Below are positions 1 through 9,195 of a DNA stretch of 64,000 nucleotides, one piece after another. The notes under the pieces were generated by a model. The model saw only the letters and a list, made by a program, of their open reading frames with translations. It was not told the DNA's origin and searched no databases. The stretch comes from Mycolicibacterium aubagnense. GTDB lineage: Bacteria > Actinomycetota > Actinomycetes > Mycobacteriales > Mycobacteriaceae. A program made the position numbers and the translations under genes. The stretch's first letter is position 1. Each line of letters opens with the position of its first letter. Location of the stretch: contig NZ_AP022577.1 of NCBI RefSeq assembly GCF_010730955.1, positions 868,001 to 932,000 of the forward strand. The letters run 5' to 3'.

Positions 1-373
1 TTTCGCCACCACCAGAACTCTTTGAGTCAGCCGGGTATGGACCGGCCGCCCACCAATTTGCCGTCAGCGGGTAGCGACATGAAGGGTCGAAAGTCATGCA
101 CTTCACGCCCACCGGTCCTCCGCAACAAGTCGCACAAGACATGCACAGCAACCAACAGCCGGCCGCACGGCCAACGCCGCAGCGAGGACCGCCCCGGGCA
201 GCGGCGGTGACTTTTGACTCTGGGCGGCAAAGGGTCTCGCGTGTGACAACTACAGAGTGACTCACCCCGACTGCATGCAGAACACTCCATCCGCATCCGA
301 AGCTATCGACATCGACCGCGCCAGCGGTGACAGAGCTTCAGACATGCCCAGGTGCGGTGGGCCGCCGGAGGTG
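1..373. other. 5' flank of the first dehydrogenase; weak DosR-like site
   Basis: I see no supportable gene here; short open frames exist on both strands but lack family features and ribosome sites. Positions 204-223 contain GTGACTTTTGACTC, which matches the published DosR consensus TTSGGGACTWWAGTCCCSAA at 11 of 20 positions by my count. On its own this is weak, but better sites of the same type recur over the next 18 kb. Confidence 0.3.
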
Positions 374-1333
374 ATGGCGGCCGCCTATATCACCACCGAA
401 GGCGAACTCACCATCAGGCAGCAGCCGGTACCGAAACCTGGACCCGGCGAAATACTTTTGCGTACCGCAGTTTCCGCGTTGTGTGGCACCGATCTGCATC
501 GCTTCCGGGGAGCGACATCCTACGGGACCGACACTGATGTCTACGGCCATGAATCAGTAGGTGCAGTGGTACGTTGCGACTCCGGACGGTTCAACCCGGG
601 ACAGCGAGTCCTTCACGTTCCATTCCCAAGCGACGGAAGAGTTTTCGCGCCATACCAGCTCGCCCGGGAGACCAACGTCGTGCCTCTGCCGGATGAGTTG
701 ACCGCCAGAACGGCAGTGTTCGCTCAACAACTCGGTACGGTGATCTACGCGCTACGCAACTTCTGGCCGTCGCCCACACCCCCGCGACGAGCCTTCGTCG
801 CGGGGGCCGGCCCTGCAGGATTGCTGTTCATCCAGCTGCTTCGCCAGCGCGGATGCACCGAGGTCTACGTCCACGAGCCTGACGCACACCGCTCTCGACT
901 GGCCGTGACATTTGGTGCGCTTCCCGCGACCGCAGCATCCCCCACTGCTGAGTTGAGCGTGGATGCCAGTGGCATGATCGGTGTCCGGCACGAGTGCTGG
1001 CAGCGTACTGATCAGCACGGCATCATAGGCGTCTACGGTCTACCCGACCACGAGCCCGGCGACCTGGAGATCTCCGTGCTGGAACTGGTGAGCAAGAACC
1101 TTCGTCTGGTCGGCGCCATCGGCTCGCAGGCAGAACCCGGCCTGGTGTCGTTCCGCGAGGCGATCCATCTCCTCGAAACAGCGAAAATAAACGTTGAACC
1201 ACTCGTCTCACACGAAATCGGTTTGGCAGAACTCCCCCACACCGCGCTGCGCGCGGCCCACGTGCAAGACAACATCGTGAAAGTTCTGGTCACGTTCCCC
1301 GGTCCGCCAGCGAGCGACGCCGAGAGCATCTAG
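374..1333 (+). CDS. Zinc-type alcohol dehydrogenase-like protein (MDR family)
   Basis: Medium-chain dehydrogenase/reductase. The start is like the family (a beta strand, then PVPKPGPGEILLR), followed by ALCGTDLHRF with a zinc-ligand-type Cys and YGHESVG with the GHE motif. The nucleotide-binding half begins near FVAGAGPAGLLFIQLL. The four-cysteine structural-zinc loop of classical ADHs is not visible, so this is a shorter, divergent member with unknown substrate. The frame is open back to 257, but the extra N-terminal residues do not look like the family. I chose ATG 374, preceded by GGAGG with short spacing; GTG 371 and ATG 344 are alternatives. A perfect 12-bp inverted repeat (779-806) lies inside the gene between the two domains. 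Confidence 0.75.
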   Translation: MAAAYITTEGELTIRQQPVPKPGPGEILLRTAVSALCGTDLHRFRGATSYGTDTDVYGHESVGAVVRCDSGRFNPGQRVLHVPFPSDGRVFAPYQLARETNVVPLPDELTARTAVFAQQLGTVIYALRNFWPSPTPPRRAFVAGAGPAGLLFIQLLRQRGCTEVYVHEPDAHRSRLAVTFGALPATAASPTAELSVDASGMIGVRHECWQRTDQHGIIGVYGLPDHEPGDLEISVLELVSKNLRLVGAIGSQAEPGLVSFREAIHLLETAKINVEPLVSHEIGLAELPHTALRAAHVQDNIVKVLVTFPGPPASDAESI

Positions 1334-1423
1334 TCACCAGCCCGACGCCGTGGCGTTTCCCCGACCCCGATGTATCCACATTGCAGCACGCACGAGCAAC
1401 TGCGACAAGGAGAGTCTCATGCC

Positions 1424-2872
1424 ATGAGCAATGGTCCTGGGCACCGGAGAGAGCCCGATTCGGGCAAATCGATTGAGATATCCCGTGAATCAGAACATCG
1501 CGGTTTGGGGTTGACTTCGGCCAGCGGACTGGTCATCGGGAGTGTCGTGGGAACCGGCGTGTTCACGATGCCGGCGCTGATCGCCAAAGCGGGCTCCGTG
1601 GGCATCCTCGTCCTTGTTGTCGTATCCGTCGGGTCCGTATTGCTGGCTGTCCTGTTCGGTCAGTTGACGGCCCGAATCGCCAATTCCGACGGCGGTTTAT
1701 ATGCCTATGTCAGATACGAATTCGGCGACTTCGCCGGTTATCTCGTTGGTTGGAGCTACTGGATCTCAGCGTGGGCCGGTAATGCGGCCATCGTCGCCTC
1801 ATGGGTGCTTTATGTCGAGGCACTGCTAAAGCTCACATCTCCGAGCGCACCGGTGAACTGCGGTATCGCCATGGTCGCGCTGTGGGTGCCCGCGGTTGTC
1901 AATCTCGTCGGTGTGCGACAGATGGCATGGTTTCAGAATGCCACGGTGGTGCTGAAGTTCTTGCCACTGCTGTTCATCGGAATTGTCGGCTGGTTCTTCG
2001 TCGACGGCGCTCGTTTCAGTCCGTTCAATGCCTCGGGCGCAAGCATCTACACCGCAATCGGTTTGGCTGCCGGTGTAGCCCTGTTTTCTTTCATCGGCGT
2101 CGAGGCGTCGGCCATCACGGCAAGACGGGTCGACAACCCCGCACGCAACGTCGGGCGCGCGGCGGTGATCGGCGTTGGCGTCAGCGCCCTCCTCTACGTC
2201 CTCGTCACGGCCGCGGTCATCGGACTGGTACCGCACGACGTGCTTGTCAACACGGGGTCGCCGTTCGTCGACGCGTTCGAACGTATCTTCGCCCAACATG
2301 TCTGGGCCGGACAGTTGATCGCGGCTGTCGCGGTGGTCTCCGGAATCGGAGCACTGAACGGTTGGACCCTGATCGTGGCCGAGGCCTCACGATCAATGGC
2401 GCAAGACGACCTGTTTCCCAAAGCCTTTGGCTGGATTGACCGCAATGGCAATGCGTGGTTCAGCATCGTGATTGCCGCCGCGCTTCCATCGCTGTTGATG
2501 CTATGGCGTTATGCCTCAAGTTCGGGACTGACGGTGTTCACCTATTTGGTCAATCTGACGGTTGTCACCGTCGCCATCCCCTACTTCTTTTCGGCACTCG
2601 CGCAATTGACCCACCTACTGACGCGTCGCCCGGTGGACCGCTGGCGGCTCGGCCGAGACCTCACAGTTGCAGTCGCCAGCCTTGCTTTTTCGATGTGGTT
2701 GACCTTTGCCGCCGGCTACCAGTTTGTGTATCAGGGGCTGGTCGTGATCCTCGCCGGCATGATCGGCTACCCCGTACTGGTGGCCGCACGACCGAACACG
2801 GATAAGAATGCGGGCACACGGTGCTCGGGGAGCCGCTGCGATTGTGGGTGCCACCGTTTGGGCCAAGAGTGA
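1424..2872 (+). CDS. APC-superfamily amino acid/polyamine permease
   Basis: Integral membrane transporter of about 482 residues with roughly twelve hydrophobic segments. The first helix carries the APC substrate-site signature GSVVGTGVFTMPALIAKAG, and DGGLYAYVRYEFGDFAGYLVGW follows the usual GG-Y pattern of basic amino acid/polyamine antiporters. ATG 1424 is preferred because AAGGAG lies at 1407-1412; the frame is open back to 1370. In a stress-protein neighbourhood an arginine/ornithine- or glutamate-type antiporter is plausible, but the substrate cannot be read from the sequence. The tail after the last helix is short and rich in Cys, Gly and Arg. Confidence 0.85.
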   Translation: MSNGPGHRREPDSGKSIEISRESEHRGLGLTSASGLVIGSVVGTGVFTMPALIAKAGSVGILVLVVVSVGSVLLAVLFGQLTARIANSDGGLYAYVRYEFGDFAGYLVGWSYWISAWAGNAAIVASWVLYVEALLKLTSPSAPVNCGIAMVALWVPAVVNLVGVRQMAWFQNATVVLKFLPLLFIGIVGWFFVDGARFSPFNASGASIYTAIGLAAGVALFSFIGVEASAITARRVDNPARNVGRAAVIGVGVSALLYVLVTAAVIGLVPHDVLVNTGSPFVDAFERIFAQHVWAGQLIAAVAVVSGIGALNGWTLIVAEASRSMAQDDLFPKAFGWIDRNGNAWFSIVIAAALPSLLMLWRYASSSGLTVFTYLVNLTVVTVAIPYFFSALAQLTHLLTRRPVDRWRLGRDLTVAVASLAFSMWLTFAAGYQFVYQGLVVILAGMIGYPVLVAARPNTDKNAGTRCSGSRCDCGCHRLGQE

Positions 2873-2924
2873 ACGGGCCTATCGAGTGCTCTCCGGGCCC
2901 GTCAGCCGACGAATGTGCGCTCTG

Positions 2925-3239
2925 CTAGGCCGTGGCCACCGACCACAACCGCCATGGCCTCTGGACGACCGCCTCGACCTCAACCTCGATCTCGACTGAC
3001 AGCCGCGCCGCCAACGCGTGCGCGTTGGGCCAGTCACTGGCGCACACCGCGCGCGCAAGGTCGTCGACTACAGGGCTCACCGCATCGAATTCGGCGAGCC
3101 ATGATGCCACCACACTGGCGACCATGTCTCCGGGTACGTGCGCTGCCCGCCCTCCGCGCAAGCAGTCACGGACGCAGAAACACAGTTGGCGATCGGCCGC
3201 AGCTGATCCGCGACTCGCCCAGTGCGCGATTGCTCCCAT
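2925..3239 (-). CDS. Small conserved-type hypothetical protein
   Basis: About 104 residues; family not recognised. ATG 3239 is chosen because GGAGGTGATC precedes it at ideal spacing on the minus strand, a near-perfect anti-SD match that strongly supports real coding here rather than on the opposite strand. The protein has a Cys-rich stretch (LCFCVRDCLRGGR) near residue 25, then a helical region, and a C-terminal VEIEVEVEAVV. No signal peptide or membrane segment is evident. It is divergent from the Crp/Fnr gene and shares its upstream region, which contains DosR-like sites, so a hypoxia or redox context is possible but inferred. Confidence 0.6.
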   Translation of the reverse strand: MGAIAHWASRGSAAADRQLCFCVRDCLRGGRAAHVPGDMVASVVASWLAEFDAVSPVVDDLARAVCASDWPNAHALAARLSVEIEVEVEAVVQRPWRLWSVATA

Positions 3240-3362
3240 GACGATCACCTCCGAATGTGCTGACACAACGATCACATCACCGGCGCAATGCCAGCCGTAG
3301 GGGCCGAGGTAGCAAAGCCGCGTGCCCTATGGCGGCTGGCCAGTGGCCGAAATCCGGACGAA

Positions 3363-3415
3363 GAGGGGACTTTGGTACGAGCCAAACGTAGGGGAATTGG
3401 GCCAAACGTCCCTAT
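3363..3415. promoter_or_regulatory. Two DosR-like boxes in a divergent promoter
   Basis: The better box is 3396-3415, core GGGCCAAACGTCCC, matching 13 of 20 positions of TTSGGGACTWWAGTCCCSAA. The second, 3363-3382, begins GGGGACTTTGG and matches 12 of 20, mainly in the left half. They lie between the divergent small hypothetical gene and the Crp/Fnr gene. Assignment to DosR rests on motif similarity and on the dormancy-type genes around it; no dosR/dosS gene is in this window. Confidence 0.5.
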
Positions 3416-3525
3416 CGGATCACCCGCGGCAAATTTAGTGTCACACCATGCGCCGATGCCGTACGCCGGAGTCGAACCCCGCGAGTGCGGTACTGCGCCG
3501 CACCGGTACGCACCCATCCACCAAC

Positions 3526-4308
3526 ATGATGCGGAATCGCTGGGCGGAGTGCGCGGTGCCCGCGAGCCATGTCGATTGGAAAGACGCGCTGAGCAAGAGC
3601 TGGTTGATCCAGGACCGTACGACGATGGATGAGCTCCTCGGGGTGACCGGATCGGCTCCATCACTGCACCTCAACGACTTCCCCACCGGGCATCAGATCT
3701 TTGCCGACGGCAAGCCGGCCAACCGCGTCTACGTGATCATCTCGGGCATCGTGAAGCTCACTGCGCCGCTTCCGCGGGGTCGGTGCGCCGTCCGATCACT
3801 GTTGGGCCCGGGTGACATCATCGACGCGCCAACAGCATTCGACGGCAGCCCGCATGGCTGCACGGCGACGTGCCAGACTCTTGTGCGCACGGCTTCGTTG
3901 AGCAGTAGTACCGTGCAACGGCTCCTCAGGCACCGGCCGGCACTCGCCCAACGCTGGCTCCAGGCGCTCGCGCAGGAAATCCGCGCCCGTGAACAGGACA
4001 TTGCACTGTTGGCATCAGGTGACATCGCCGCCCGTGTCGCGCGCGAATTGATCAGGCTCGCAGAACACCTCGGAAATCCCGTCGAGGGCGTCTTGCACAT
4101 CGATCACACCCTGACCCGTCAGGAGTTCGCCGAACTGGTCGGTGCCCCGAAAGAACCGGTTGGCAAGGCGCTGGCGAACTTCGTCGCGCACGGATGGATC
4201 GTGACGGGTCCGGGCCGGTTCGAGATCACCGACATCGATCAGCTCCGCCGACGCGCCGCGGCGGCCTTCACCACGTCAGCCCTTGACTCACATGCCTTCT
4301 CCGAATGA
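3526..4308 (+). CDS. Crp/Fnr family transcription regulator
   Basis: Cyclic-nucleotide-type sensor domain followed by a winged helix. The beta-roll is visible from FPTGHQIFADGKPANRVYVI through LLGPGDIIDAPTAF, and the Crp-type HTH at the C-terminus from LTRQEFAELVGAPKEPVGKAL, the recognition-helix region, to GWIVTGPGRFEI. No N-terminal Fe-S cysteine cluster like that of Fnr is seen, and the canonical cAMP-binding RxS loop is not obvious, so the ligand is unknown. The frame is open to 3448; ATG 3526 or ATG 3625 (MDELLGV) are possible starts and none has a strong ribosome site. It is followed closely by a small gene and a usp, probably one operon. Confidence 0.85.
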   Translation: MMRNRWAECAVPASHVDWKDALSKSWLIQDRTTMDELLGVTGSAPSLHLNDFPTGHQIFADGKPANRVYVIISGIVKLTAPLPRGRCAVRSLLGPGDIIDAPTAFDGSPHGCTATCQTLVRTASLSSSTVQRLLRHRPALAQRWLQALAQEIRAREQDIALLASGDIAARVARELIRLAEHLGNPVEGVLHIDHTLTRQEFAELVGAPKEPVGKALANFVAHGWIVTGPGRFEITDIDQLRRRAAAAFTTSALDSHAFSE

Positions 4309-4331
4309 CGCCAGATCACGGAAGGACCGCA

Positions 4332-4589
4332 ATGACGGCAGCACAAGCAGACGTCCGGGTACTTGCCCAGCAATTCCTCGCGTCGCCATACGCCCGCATG
4401 GAATTCATCAATTGGTCGATCGATCGACGTGTCGAAAGGTTCCTCCACAGTCGCGGGTTGTCGCATGTGGCTGACGACGGAGACTCGCTGCGCGACTTGG
4501 TCGATCGAATCCTGCACTGCCACGGCTGCGAAATCCCGGCCGACGACTGCAGCCAAGCAGCCTCAAGCCGGGCAGACATCCGGCGATGA
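4332..4589 (+). CDS. Small hypothetical protein between crp-like and usp genes
   Basis: About 85 residues, unrecognised. ATG 4332 is chosen because GAAGGA (4321-4326) lies 5 bases upstream; the frame is open to 4305. The sequence is helical and charged (FLASPYARMEFINWSIDRRVERFL) with a CHGCEI pair of cysteines near the C-terminus. It starts 23 bases after the Crp/Fnr stop and its own stop overlaps the next usp start by 4 bases (ATGA), so translational coupling in one operon is likely. Confidence 0.6.
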   Translation: MTAAQADVRVLAQQFLASPYARMEFINWSIDRRVERFLHSRGLSHVADDGDSLRDLVDRILHCHGCEIPADDCSQAASSRADIRR

Positions 4590-5479
4590 GAACGCGCAAC
4601 AGCCGATTCGGCGTCCTGGTCGGCATCGACGGCTCCGCAGAATCCCGCAGCGCCGTCCATTGGGCCCTTGACACAGCCGCGCGGCACGACCTGCCGCTGA
4701 CAGTTGTCCATGTCCTGCGAGAGCCCGAGAATCATTGCACTGCTTGGGGATTGACGAGCGCGCCCAAATCAGTCCGGTCAAATCCCCAGGTCGAGCATGA
4801 TGCCGAGGCCCTGGTCGGCAGCGCGATATCCGTCATCGACCATCTGGCCGACGCCACACCGCTCGGATACCTGCGGACCAAGCTGCACGCCGCGCCGACG
4901 GCCGCGACGTTGGCGGACCTCTCCGGCGATGCCGACATGGTCGTCGTGGGCGGTACCGAACATCATCTCGCCTCGCCCACGCTCTGGCCGTCCATCGGTA
5001 TCGACCTGGCTCGCCACGCCAGTTGTCCGGTCGCGGTCGTGCGCGGTGAGGCCAGAATCCGGCCGTGCGCCTTGCCTGTCGTCGTGGGTATCGACGGCTC
5101 GTCCGCCTCGGAAGCCGCCGTCGCCATCGCATTCGACGAGGCAGCGTCGCGAGATGTCGAACTGGTGGCGCTCTGCGTGGTCAAGGAGAACACGACCCTC
5201 GAACTGTCGGGCACCATGCTGGCGCCCGACACTGCCGGCCAGGAAGTCCTGGCCGAGCGACTGGCCGGCTGGGCTGAACAGTATCCGGATGTCAATGTTC
5301 GGCCACTGGTGGCATGGGGTGATCCCGCCCAGCGCCTCCTGGAGGAAGCCGAAACGTCACAACTCCTCGTCGTCGGCAGCCACGGACGCAACACCATGGC
5401 GAGCGCCGTACTCGGTTCGGTCAGTAGCGCGGTCGTTTCGAAGTCGCCTGTCCCGGTCATCATCGGCCGGCAGCCCTGA
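4586..5479 (+). CDS. Universal stress protein, two Usp domains
   Basis: 297 residues with two Usp domains, each opening with a GIDGS strand (near residues 12 and 167). Family members of this size in mycobacteria (for example Rv2623) bind ATP through G-x2-G-x9-G-(S/T). Here the second half has an intact motif (GSHGRNTMASAVLGSVS), while the first half reads GGTEHHLASPTLWPSIG and lacks it, so probably only one nucleotide site is functional. The gene overlaps the upstream small gene by 4 bases and is convergent with the membrane protein gene downstream. Confidence 0.9.
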   Translation: MRTRNSRFGVLVGIDGSAESRSAVHWALDTAARHDLPLTVVHVLREPENHCTAWGLTSAPKSVRSNPQVEHDAEALVGSAISVIDHLADATPLGYLRTKLHAAPTAATLADLSGDADMVVVGGTEHHLASPTLWPSIGIDLARHASCPVAVVRGEARIRPCALPVVVGIDGSSASEAAVAIAFDEAASRDVELVALCVVKENTTLELSGTMLAPDTAGQEVLAERLAGWAEQYPDVNVRPLVAWGDPAQRLLEEAETSQLLVVGSHGRNTMASAVLGSVSSAVVSKSPVPVIIGRQP

Positions 5480-5512
5480 CGGTGCCGCCTCCGCGCTGCG
5501 GCAAACACTCGG

Positions 5513-6124
5513 TCAGCGGTACCGCAACGGCAAGCGCCACAGCGAATCCCGTGGGCCGAGTTCCCACGACCTGACTGCGTTCAGCCGGACCAGGCTCAAC
5601 GCACCGGCGATGAGAACACCGGCAAGAGGTACACCGCCGAGGACGGCGGTCAGGATCGCAGTGCGCAGCTCATCCGGGTCCGCCGTTGTCACGTCGAACC
5701 AAGCGTCACAGAGCAAGAGGATTCCTGTGGTGAACGCAGAAAACACCAACAGCTGGCGATGCAGCCAGGCCAGGATCGCCGTCGCCGCCATGAATACCAC
5801 CAACAAGCAATCAAATCCGACCCAGATCAACGGCCAATTCCGGACCTCGTGAGTGCGCGGCAATGTGAAACCCAGATAGACGATCCACGGGATCATGAAC
5901 ACCACACCACCGGTCATCAAGCTCAGGTGCGCGCGCCGCAGTCTCTTCGGATGTGCGGCAGACATCACTTCGCCGATCGGACGTTGGAGGCGGCGGATCA
6001 GGTCACGTCGCTGCGCGGGTGTCAGCGCATTGATCTCGTTGTCCGACAGTACATGTCCGGTGTTTCCTTCGCCGGCATCGTGTTGCAGCATCCGACCGAC
6101 GCTACGAGTCGTCAGCACCGGCAT
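5513..6124 (-). CDS. Four-helix membrane protein, function unknown
   Basis: About 203 residues: a cytoplasmic-looking N-terminus (LTPAQRRDLIRRLQRPIGEV), then four hydrophobic segments centred on GGVVFMIPWIVYLGF, WPLIWVGFDCLLVVFMAATA, LLVFSAFTTGILLLCDAWFD and AVLGGVPLAGVLIAGALSLV. Hydrophobic length and short loops suggest an integral membrane protein of the mycobacterial unknown class. The start is uncertain (6124 or ATG 6091); neither has a clear ribosome site. It is divergent from the usp at 6207, and the DosR-like site lies between them. Confidence 0.65.
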   Translation of the reverse strand: MPVLTTRSVGRMLQHDAGEGNTGHVLSDNEINALTPAQRRDLIRRLQRPIGEVMSAAHPKRLRRAHLSLMTGGVVFMIPWIVYLGFTLPRTHEVRNWPLIWVGFDCLLVVFMAATAILAWLHRQLLVFSAFTTGILLLCDAWFDVTTADPDELRTAILTAVLGGVPLAGVLIAGALSLVRLNAVRSWELGPRDSLWRLPLRYR

Positions 6125-6162
6125 GTTAGAGCCGTTGGTCCTGATGTGAGCGCGACGGCCGT

Positions 6163-6182
6163 CCGATGACCTTGGTCCCTAG
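6163..6182. promoter_or_regulatory. DosR-like box upstream of usp
   Basis: The core GATGACCTTGGTCCCTAG matches the DosR consensus at 12 of 20 positions, including the complete right half GTCCC. It ends 24 bases before the usp ATG at 6207, which would suit a transcript with little or no leader, or a slightly later start at ATG 6216. Confidence 0.5.
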
Positions 6183-6206
6183 TACGGAAACAGCGGGCCG
6201 AACACC

Positions 6207-7151
6207 ATGGAAGACATGTCAATTGCTGCTAATCCAGGCACCGTGGTCGGCATCGACGGATCGGCCGACGGCGAGGCCGCGCTGCGCTGGGCTGTCGGAG
6301 ACGCGAAGCTCAACCATCAGAAACTCACGCTTGTACACGTCGTGAGCCCACTGGTCGGGGGTTACTCCGGCATCGGAATGTCGACACCCGTTTGGCCGCA
6401 AGATCTCAACGATTGGCGGCAGGACCGCGGACGGCAATTGCTCGACAACGCGGCACACCTCGCACATTCCCTCGCGGGCCGGGAGCTGGAGATCGACACG
6501 ATGATGCCGTTCGGCGCCATCGTGCCCGCATTGGTCGAGTTGAGTGCTCACACCGACATGATGGTGCTGGGCAGCCGCGGACTGGGCACCTTCAACCGTG
6601 CGCTACTGGGCTCCGTCAGCACCGCGTTGGCCCACCACGCGCACTGCCCCGTCGTGCTGGTGCACGCAGATGCGCCGACGCTGCCCGCCAATGCCCCGAT
6701 TCTGCTGGGTACCGATGGCTCGGCCGGGTCGCTGCCCGCGGTCGAGTTGGCCTTTCGTGAAGCATCTTGCCGGAACGCCGAATTGATCGTGCTGCACGCT
6801 TGTAGTGACGCCGAGGTCCCCCAGCTCACCGCAGTTCCGTGGTGGGCACTCGACAGCGACGCCGAACATCAACTGACGCAGTTCCTGGCGCCGTACCGAG
6901 AGCGCTATCCAGAAGTGGCGGTCAGCTATCACGTGGTGCGCGACCATCCAGCCCGTCATCTGGTGGAAGAGTCCGAGTCTGCCCAGTTGGTCGTCGTCGG
7001 CAGCCGTGGGCGCGGTGGCCTGGCCGGCATGCTGCTGGGGTCGGTCAGTTCCACACTGGTGCACGCGACGACGACACCGGTCGTCGTCGCGCGGCGCGAC
7101 CCAGCCCGCGTAGAGACCAGCCCGACGGTTGCCACGGCGGCGCAATCATGA
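6207..7151 (+). CDS. Universal stress protein, two ATP-binding-type Usp domains
   Basis: 314 residues with two complete Usp domains, both with intact G-x2-G-x9-G-S loops: [15 protein letters not shown] in the first half and [15 protein letters not shown] in the second. It is the best preserved of the six usp genes in this locus and the one most like M. tuberculosis Rv2623/Rv2005c in layout. These proteins bind ATP and are linked to growth arrest under hypoxia (family knowledge). The start is ATG 6207, or ATG 6216 nine bases on. Its stop overlaps the adh start by 4 bases (ATGA), so the pair is translationally coupled. Confidence 0.92.
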   Translation: MEDMSIAANPGTVVGIDGSADGEAALRWAVGDAKLNHQKLTLVHVVSPLVGGYSGIGMSTPVWPQDLNDWRQDRGRQLLDNAAHLAHSLAGRELEIDTMMPFGAIVPALVELSAHTDMMVLGSRGLGTFNRALLGSVSTALAHHAHCPVVLVHADAPTLPANAPILLGTDGSAGSLPAVELAFREASCRNAELIVLHACSDAEVPQLTAVPWWALDSDAEHQLTQFLAPYRERYPEVAVSYHVVRDHPARHLVEESESAQLVVVGSRGRGGLAGMLLGSVSSTLVHATTTPVVVARRDPARVETSPTVATAAQS

Positions 7152-8167
7152 TCACCTCGACCATGCGCACCTGGCGAGTTCGTACCCCAGCCCCCATCGA
7201 CAGCGGCCCGCTCGAGTTCGGCACCGCAGACATCACGGAACCAGGCGACGGCGAACTGCTCATCGCCGTGCGCGCCTGTGGCGTCTGCCGCACCGACCTG
7301 CACGTCGTCGAAGGCGACCTGCCCGTGCACCATCCGCACGTGACCCCCGGTCATGAGGTGGTGGGTGAAGTGGTGGCCGTCGGGGACCAGACCGGCGGCG
7401 AGTTCACCGTCGGTGATCGCGTCGGGGTGGCGTGGCTGCGACACACCTGCGGGCGGTGCCACTTCTGCCTCCGGGGAGCGGAAAACCTCTGCCCACAGTC
7501 TCGCTACACAGGTTGGGACGCAGACGGTGGTTACGCGGAATTCATCACCGCACCAGCCGATTACGTGCACCCCCTGCCTTCCGGCTACTCGGACGTCCAG
7601 CTTGCGCCATTACTGTGCGCCGGCATCATCGGATACCGATCCTTGCTGCGAGCCGACCTACCGGACGGCGGGCGTCTGGGCATCTACGGCTTCGGTGGCA
7701 GTGCCCACATCACCGCGCAGGTGGCGCGAGCCCGCGGCGCGGAAGTACACGTCATGACGCGCGGTGAAGCCGCACAAAAGCTGGCCATGGAACTCGGTGC
7801 CGCCTCGGCACAGGGTCCTGCTGATCCACCCCCTGTGGCGCTGGATTCCGCGATTCTGTTTGCGCCCGTGGGGGAATTGGTGTTGCCGGCACTGGAAGCC
7901 CTCGATCGTGGCGGCACCCTGGCCATCGCCGGCATCCATCTCAGCGACATCCCGGCATTGAACTACCAGCGGCATCTGTTTCAGGAGCGGCAAGTCCGAT
8001 CGGTGACGTCGAATACCCGGGCTGACGCCCGCGAGTTTCTTGCGTTCGCCGGTAGCCATCACATCGATGTCACCGCCCCGACGTATCCATTGGACCAGGC
8101 ACAGCACGCCCTGAGCGATCTCGCCGCCGGGCGCATCTCCGGTGCCGCAGTACTCCAGGTCAGCTGA
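7148..8167 (+). CDS. Zinc-dependent alcohol dehydrogenase (AdhA-like)
   Basis: 339-residue medium-chain dehydrogenase. The N-terminal catalytic domain has [17 protein letters not shown] (zinc Cys), [14 protein letters not shown] (GHE) and a structural-zinc loop with four cysteines (C-x2-C-x2-C-x7-C, around [17 protein letters not shown]). The Rossmann half starts at [10 protein letters not shown]. This matches the AdhA/Rv1862 class of NAD(P)-linked zinc ADHs, cytosolic. ATG 7148 overlaps the usp stop and is the only start consistent with the family N-terminus. Coupling to a stress protein suggests a role in disposing of reducing equivalents when respiration is limited (inference). Confidence 0.92.
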   Translation: MITSTMRTWRVRTPAPIDSGPLEFGTADITEPGDGELLIAVRACGVCRTDLHVVEGDLPVHHPHVTPGHEVVGEVVAVGDQTGGEFTVGDRVGVAWLRHTCGRCHFCLRGAENLCPQSRYTGWDADGGYAEFITAPADYVHPLPSGYSDVQLAPLLCAGIIGYRSLLRADLPDGGRLGIYGFGGSAHITAQVARARGAEVHVMTRGEAAQKLAMELGAASAQGPADPPPVALDSAILFAPVGELVLPALEALDRGGTLAIAGIHLSDIPALNYQRHLFQERQVRSVTSNTRADAREFLAFAGSHHIDVTAPTYPLDQAQHALSDLAAGRISGAAVLQVS

Positions 8168-8223
8168 TCACCGACTTCCCGTCGATCGGCAGATTCCCCG
8201 AGAATGAGCCCAAGGGCACACCA

Positions 8224-8243
8224 ACGAGGACCTACGGCCCTGT
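8224..8243. promoter_or_regulatory. DosR-like box upstream of nitroreductase
   Basis: The core AGGACCTACGGCCC (8227-8240) matches the DosR consensus at 11 of 20 positions and has the GGCCC-type right half seen at several mycobacterial DosR sites. A TACGAGACT element about 25 bases downstream could be the -10 region. It lies 60-80 bases before the chosen nitroreductase start. Confidence 0.42.
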
Positions 8244-8302
8244 CGGATCCCCCTGCAGCACTACGAGACTCGAACCAACACAGCTGCCGGAAGGGGATGG
8301 CG

Positions 8303-9187
8303 ATGCTCAAGTCAATGCTACCGGTCGAGGTGCTCGAGGACAGCATTCGTCTGGCCTGTCGAGCTCCGTCCTATCGCAACAGCCAGCCGTGGAACTGGAT
8401 AATCGACCATTCGCAACTGCAACTGTTCATTGCCCCCGAGCGAGTGCCATCCGCCGATCACGCTGGGCGCCAATCGCTGATCAGCTGTGGAGCGGCCCTG
8501 GACCACTTGCGCGTCGCGATGGCCGCCAACCGCTACGACTGCCAGGTCACGTACTTTCCATCTGCCAACAGTCTTGCGTACCTGGCTTCGATCGATATCG
8601 CACCGGCGAACTGTGTCACTGAACTCCAGCGCCGTCGCGCCCAGGCGATCATCGACCGGCGCTCCGCTCGACTGCCGTATGACCAGCCGCCGAGTTGGTC
8701 TCACTTCGAGCCCAGAATGCACTCCGACGTCGATTGCCAGTTCACCTACCTCGACGTGATCGCCGAAGGCGATCGGGCTGACATCACCGAGACAACCCTG
8801 CTGGCGGAGCAGCTACAGCCGTTCGAGTCGGACACGAATCATTGGGGCACAACCACATCCGAGCAAGACCGGGACGAACGAACCGAGGTCGCCGGTGATC
8901 ATTCCGTACTGCTGGTGTTGTCAGCGGTCGAGAACACCCGCCGGGCGATCTTCGGCTGTGGTGAGACACTCTCGCAGGTGCTCATCGAGGCCACCATGGC
9001 AGGTTTCGCCACCTCCATCATGACTCGGCCGGTCGAAGTTGCCGCTACTCGCGACATCGTGGCCGATGTCGTCGGTCGCGCACTGCCTCAGGTGATCGTG
9101 CGGATCGGCGCCCATTACAACCGGGATCTCTTGCCGCCGCAGGCCCCACGTCTGCCGCTGTCCGCGGTACTCCATTTCGCCGAATGA
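8303..9187 (+). CDS. Acg-family nitroreductase-like flavoprotein
   Basis: About 294 residues of the Acg/Rv2032-Rv3127-Rv3131 group. The signature LACRAPSYRNSQPWNW near the N-terminus and the C-terminal VVGRALPQVIVRIG are typical. Acg proteins bind FMN but have an unusual lid and no shown nitroreductase activity in M. tuberculosis (family knowledge), and they are strong DosR targets. The frame is open from 8204, but ATG 8303 is preceded by AAGGGG at good spacing and removes an N-terminus without homology; ATG 8297 is next best. The stop overlaps a following possible start at 9184, so it is in one operon with the next usp. Confidence 0.88.
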   Translation: MLKSMLPVEVLEDSIRLACRAPSYRNSQPWNWIIDHSQLQLFIAPERVPSADHAGRQSLISCGAALDHLRVAMAANRYDCQVTYFPSANSLAYLASIDIAPANCVTELQRRRAQAIIDRRSARLPYDQPPSWSHFEPRMHSDVDCQFTYLDVIAEGDRADITETTLLAEQLQPFESDTNHWGTTTSEQDRDERTEVAGDHSVLLVLSAVENTRRAIFGCGETLSQVLIEATMAGFATSIMTRPVEVAATRDIVADVVGRALPQVIVRIGAHYNRDLLPPQAPRLPLSAVLHFAE

Positions 9188-9195
9188 GGAAAGAC

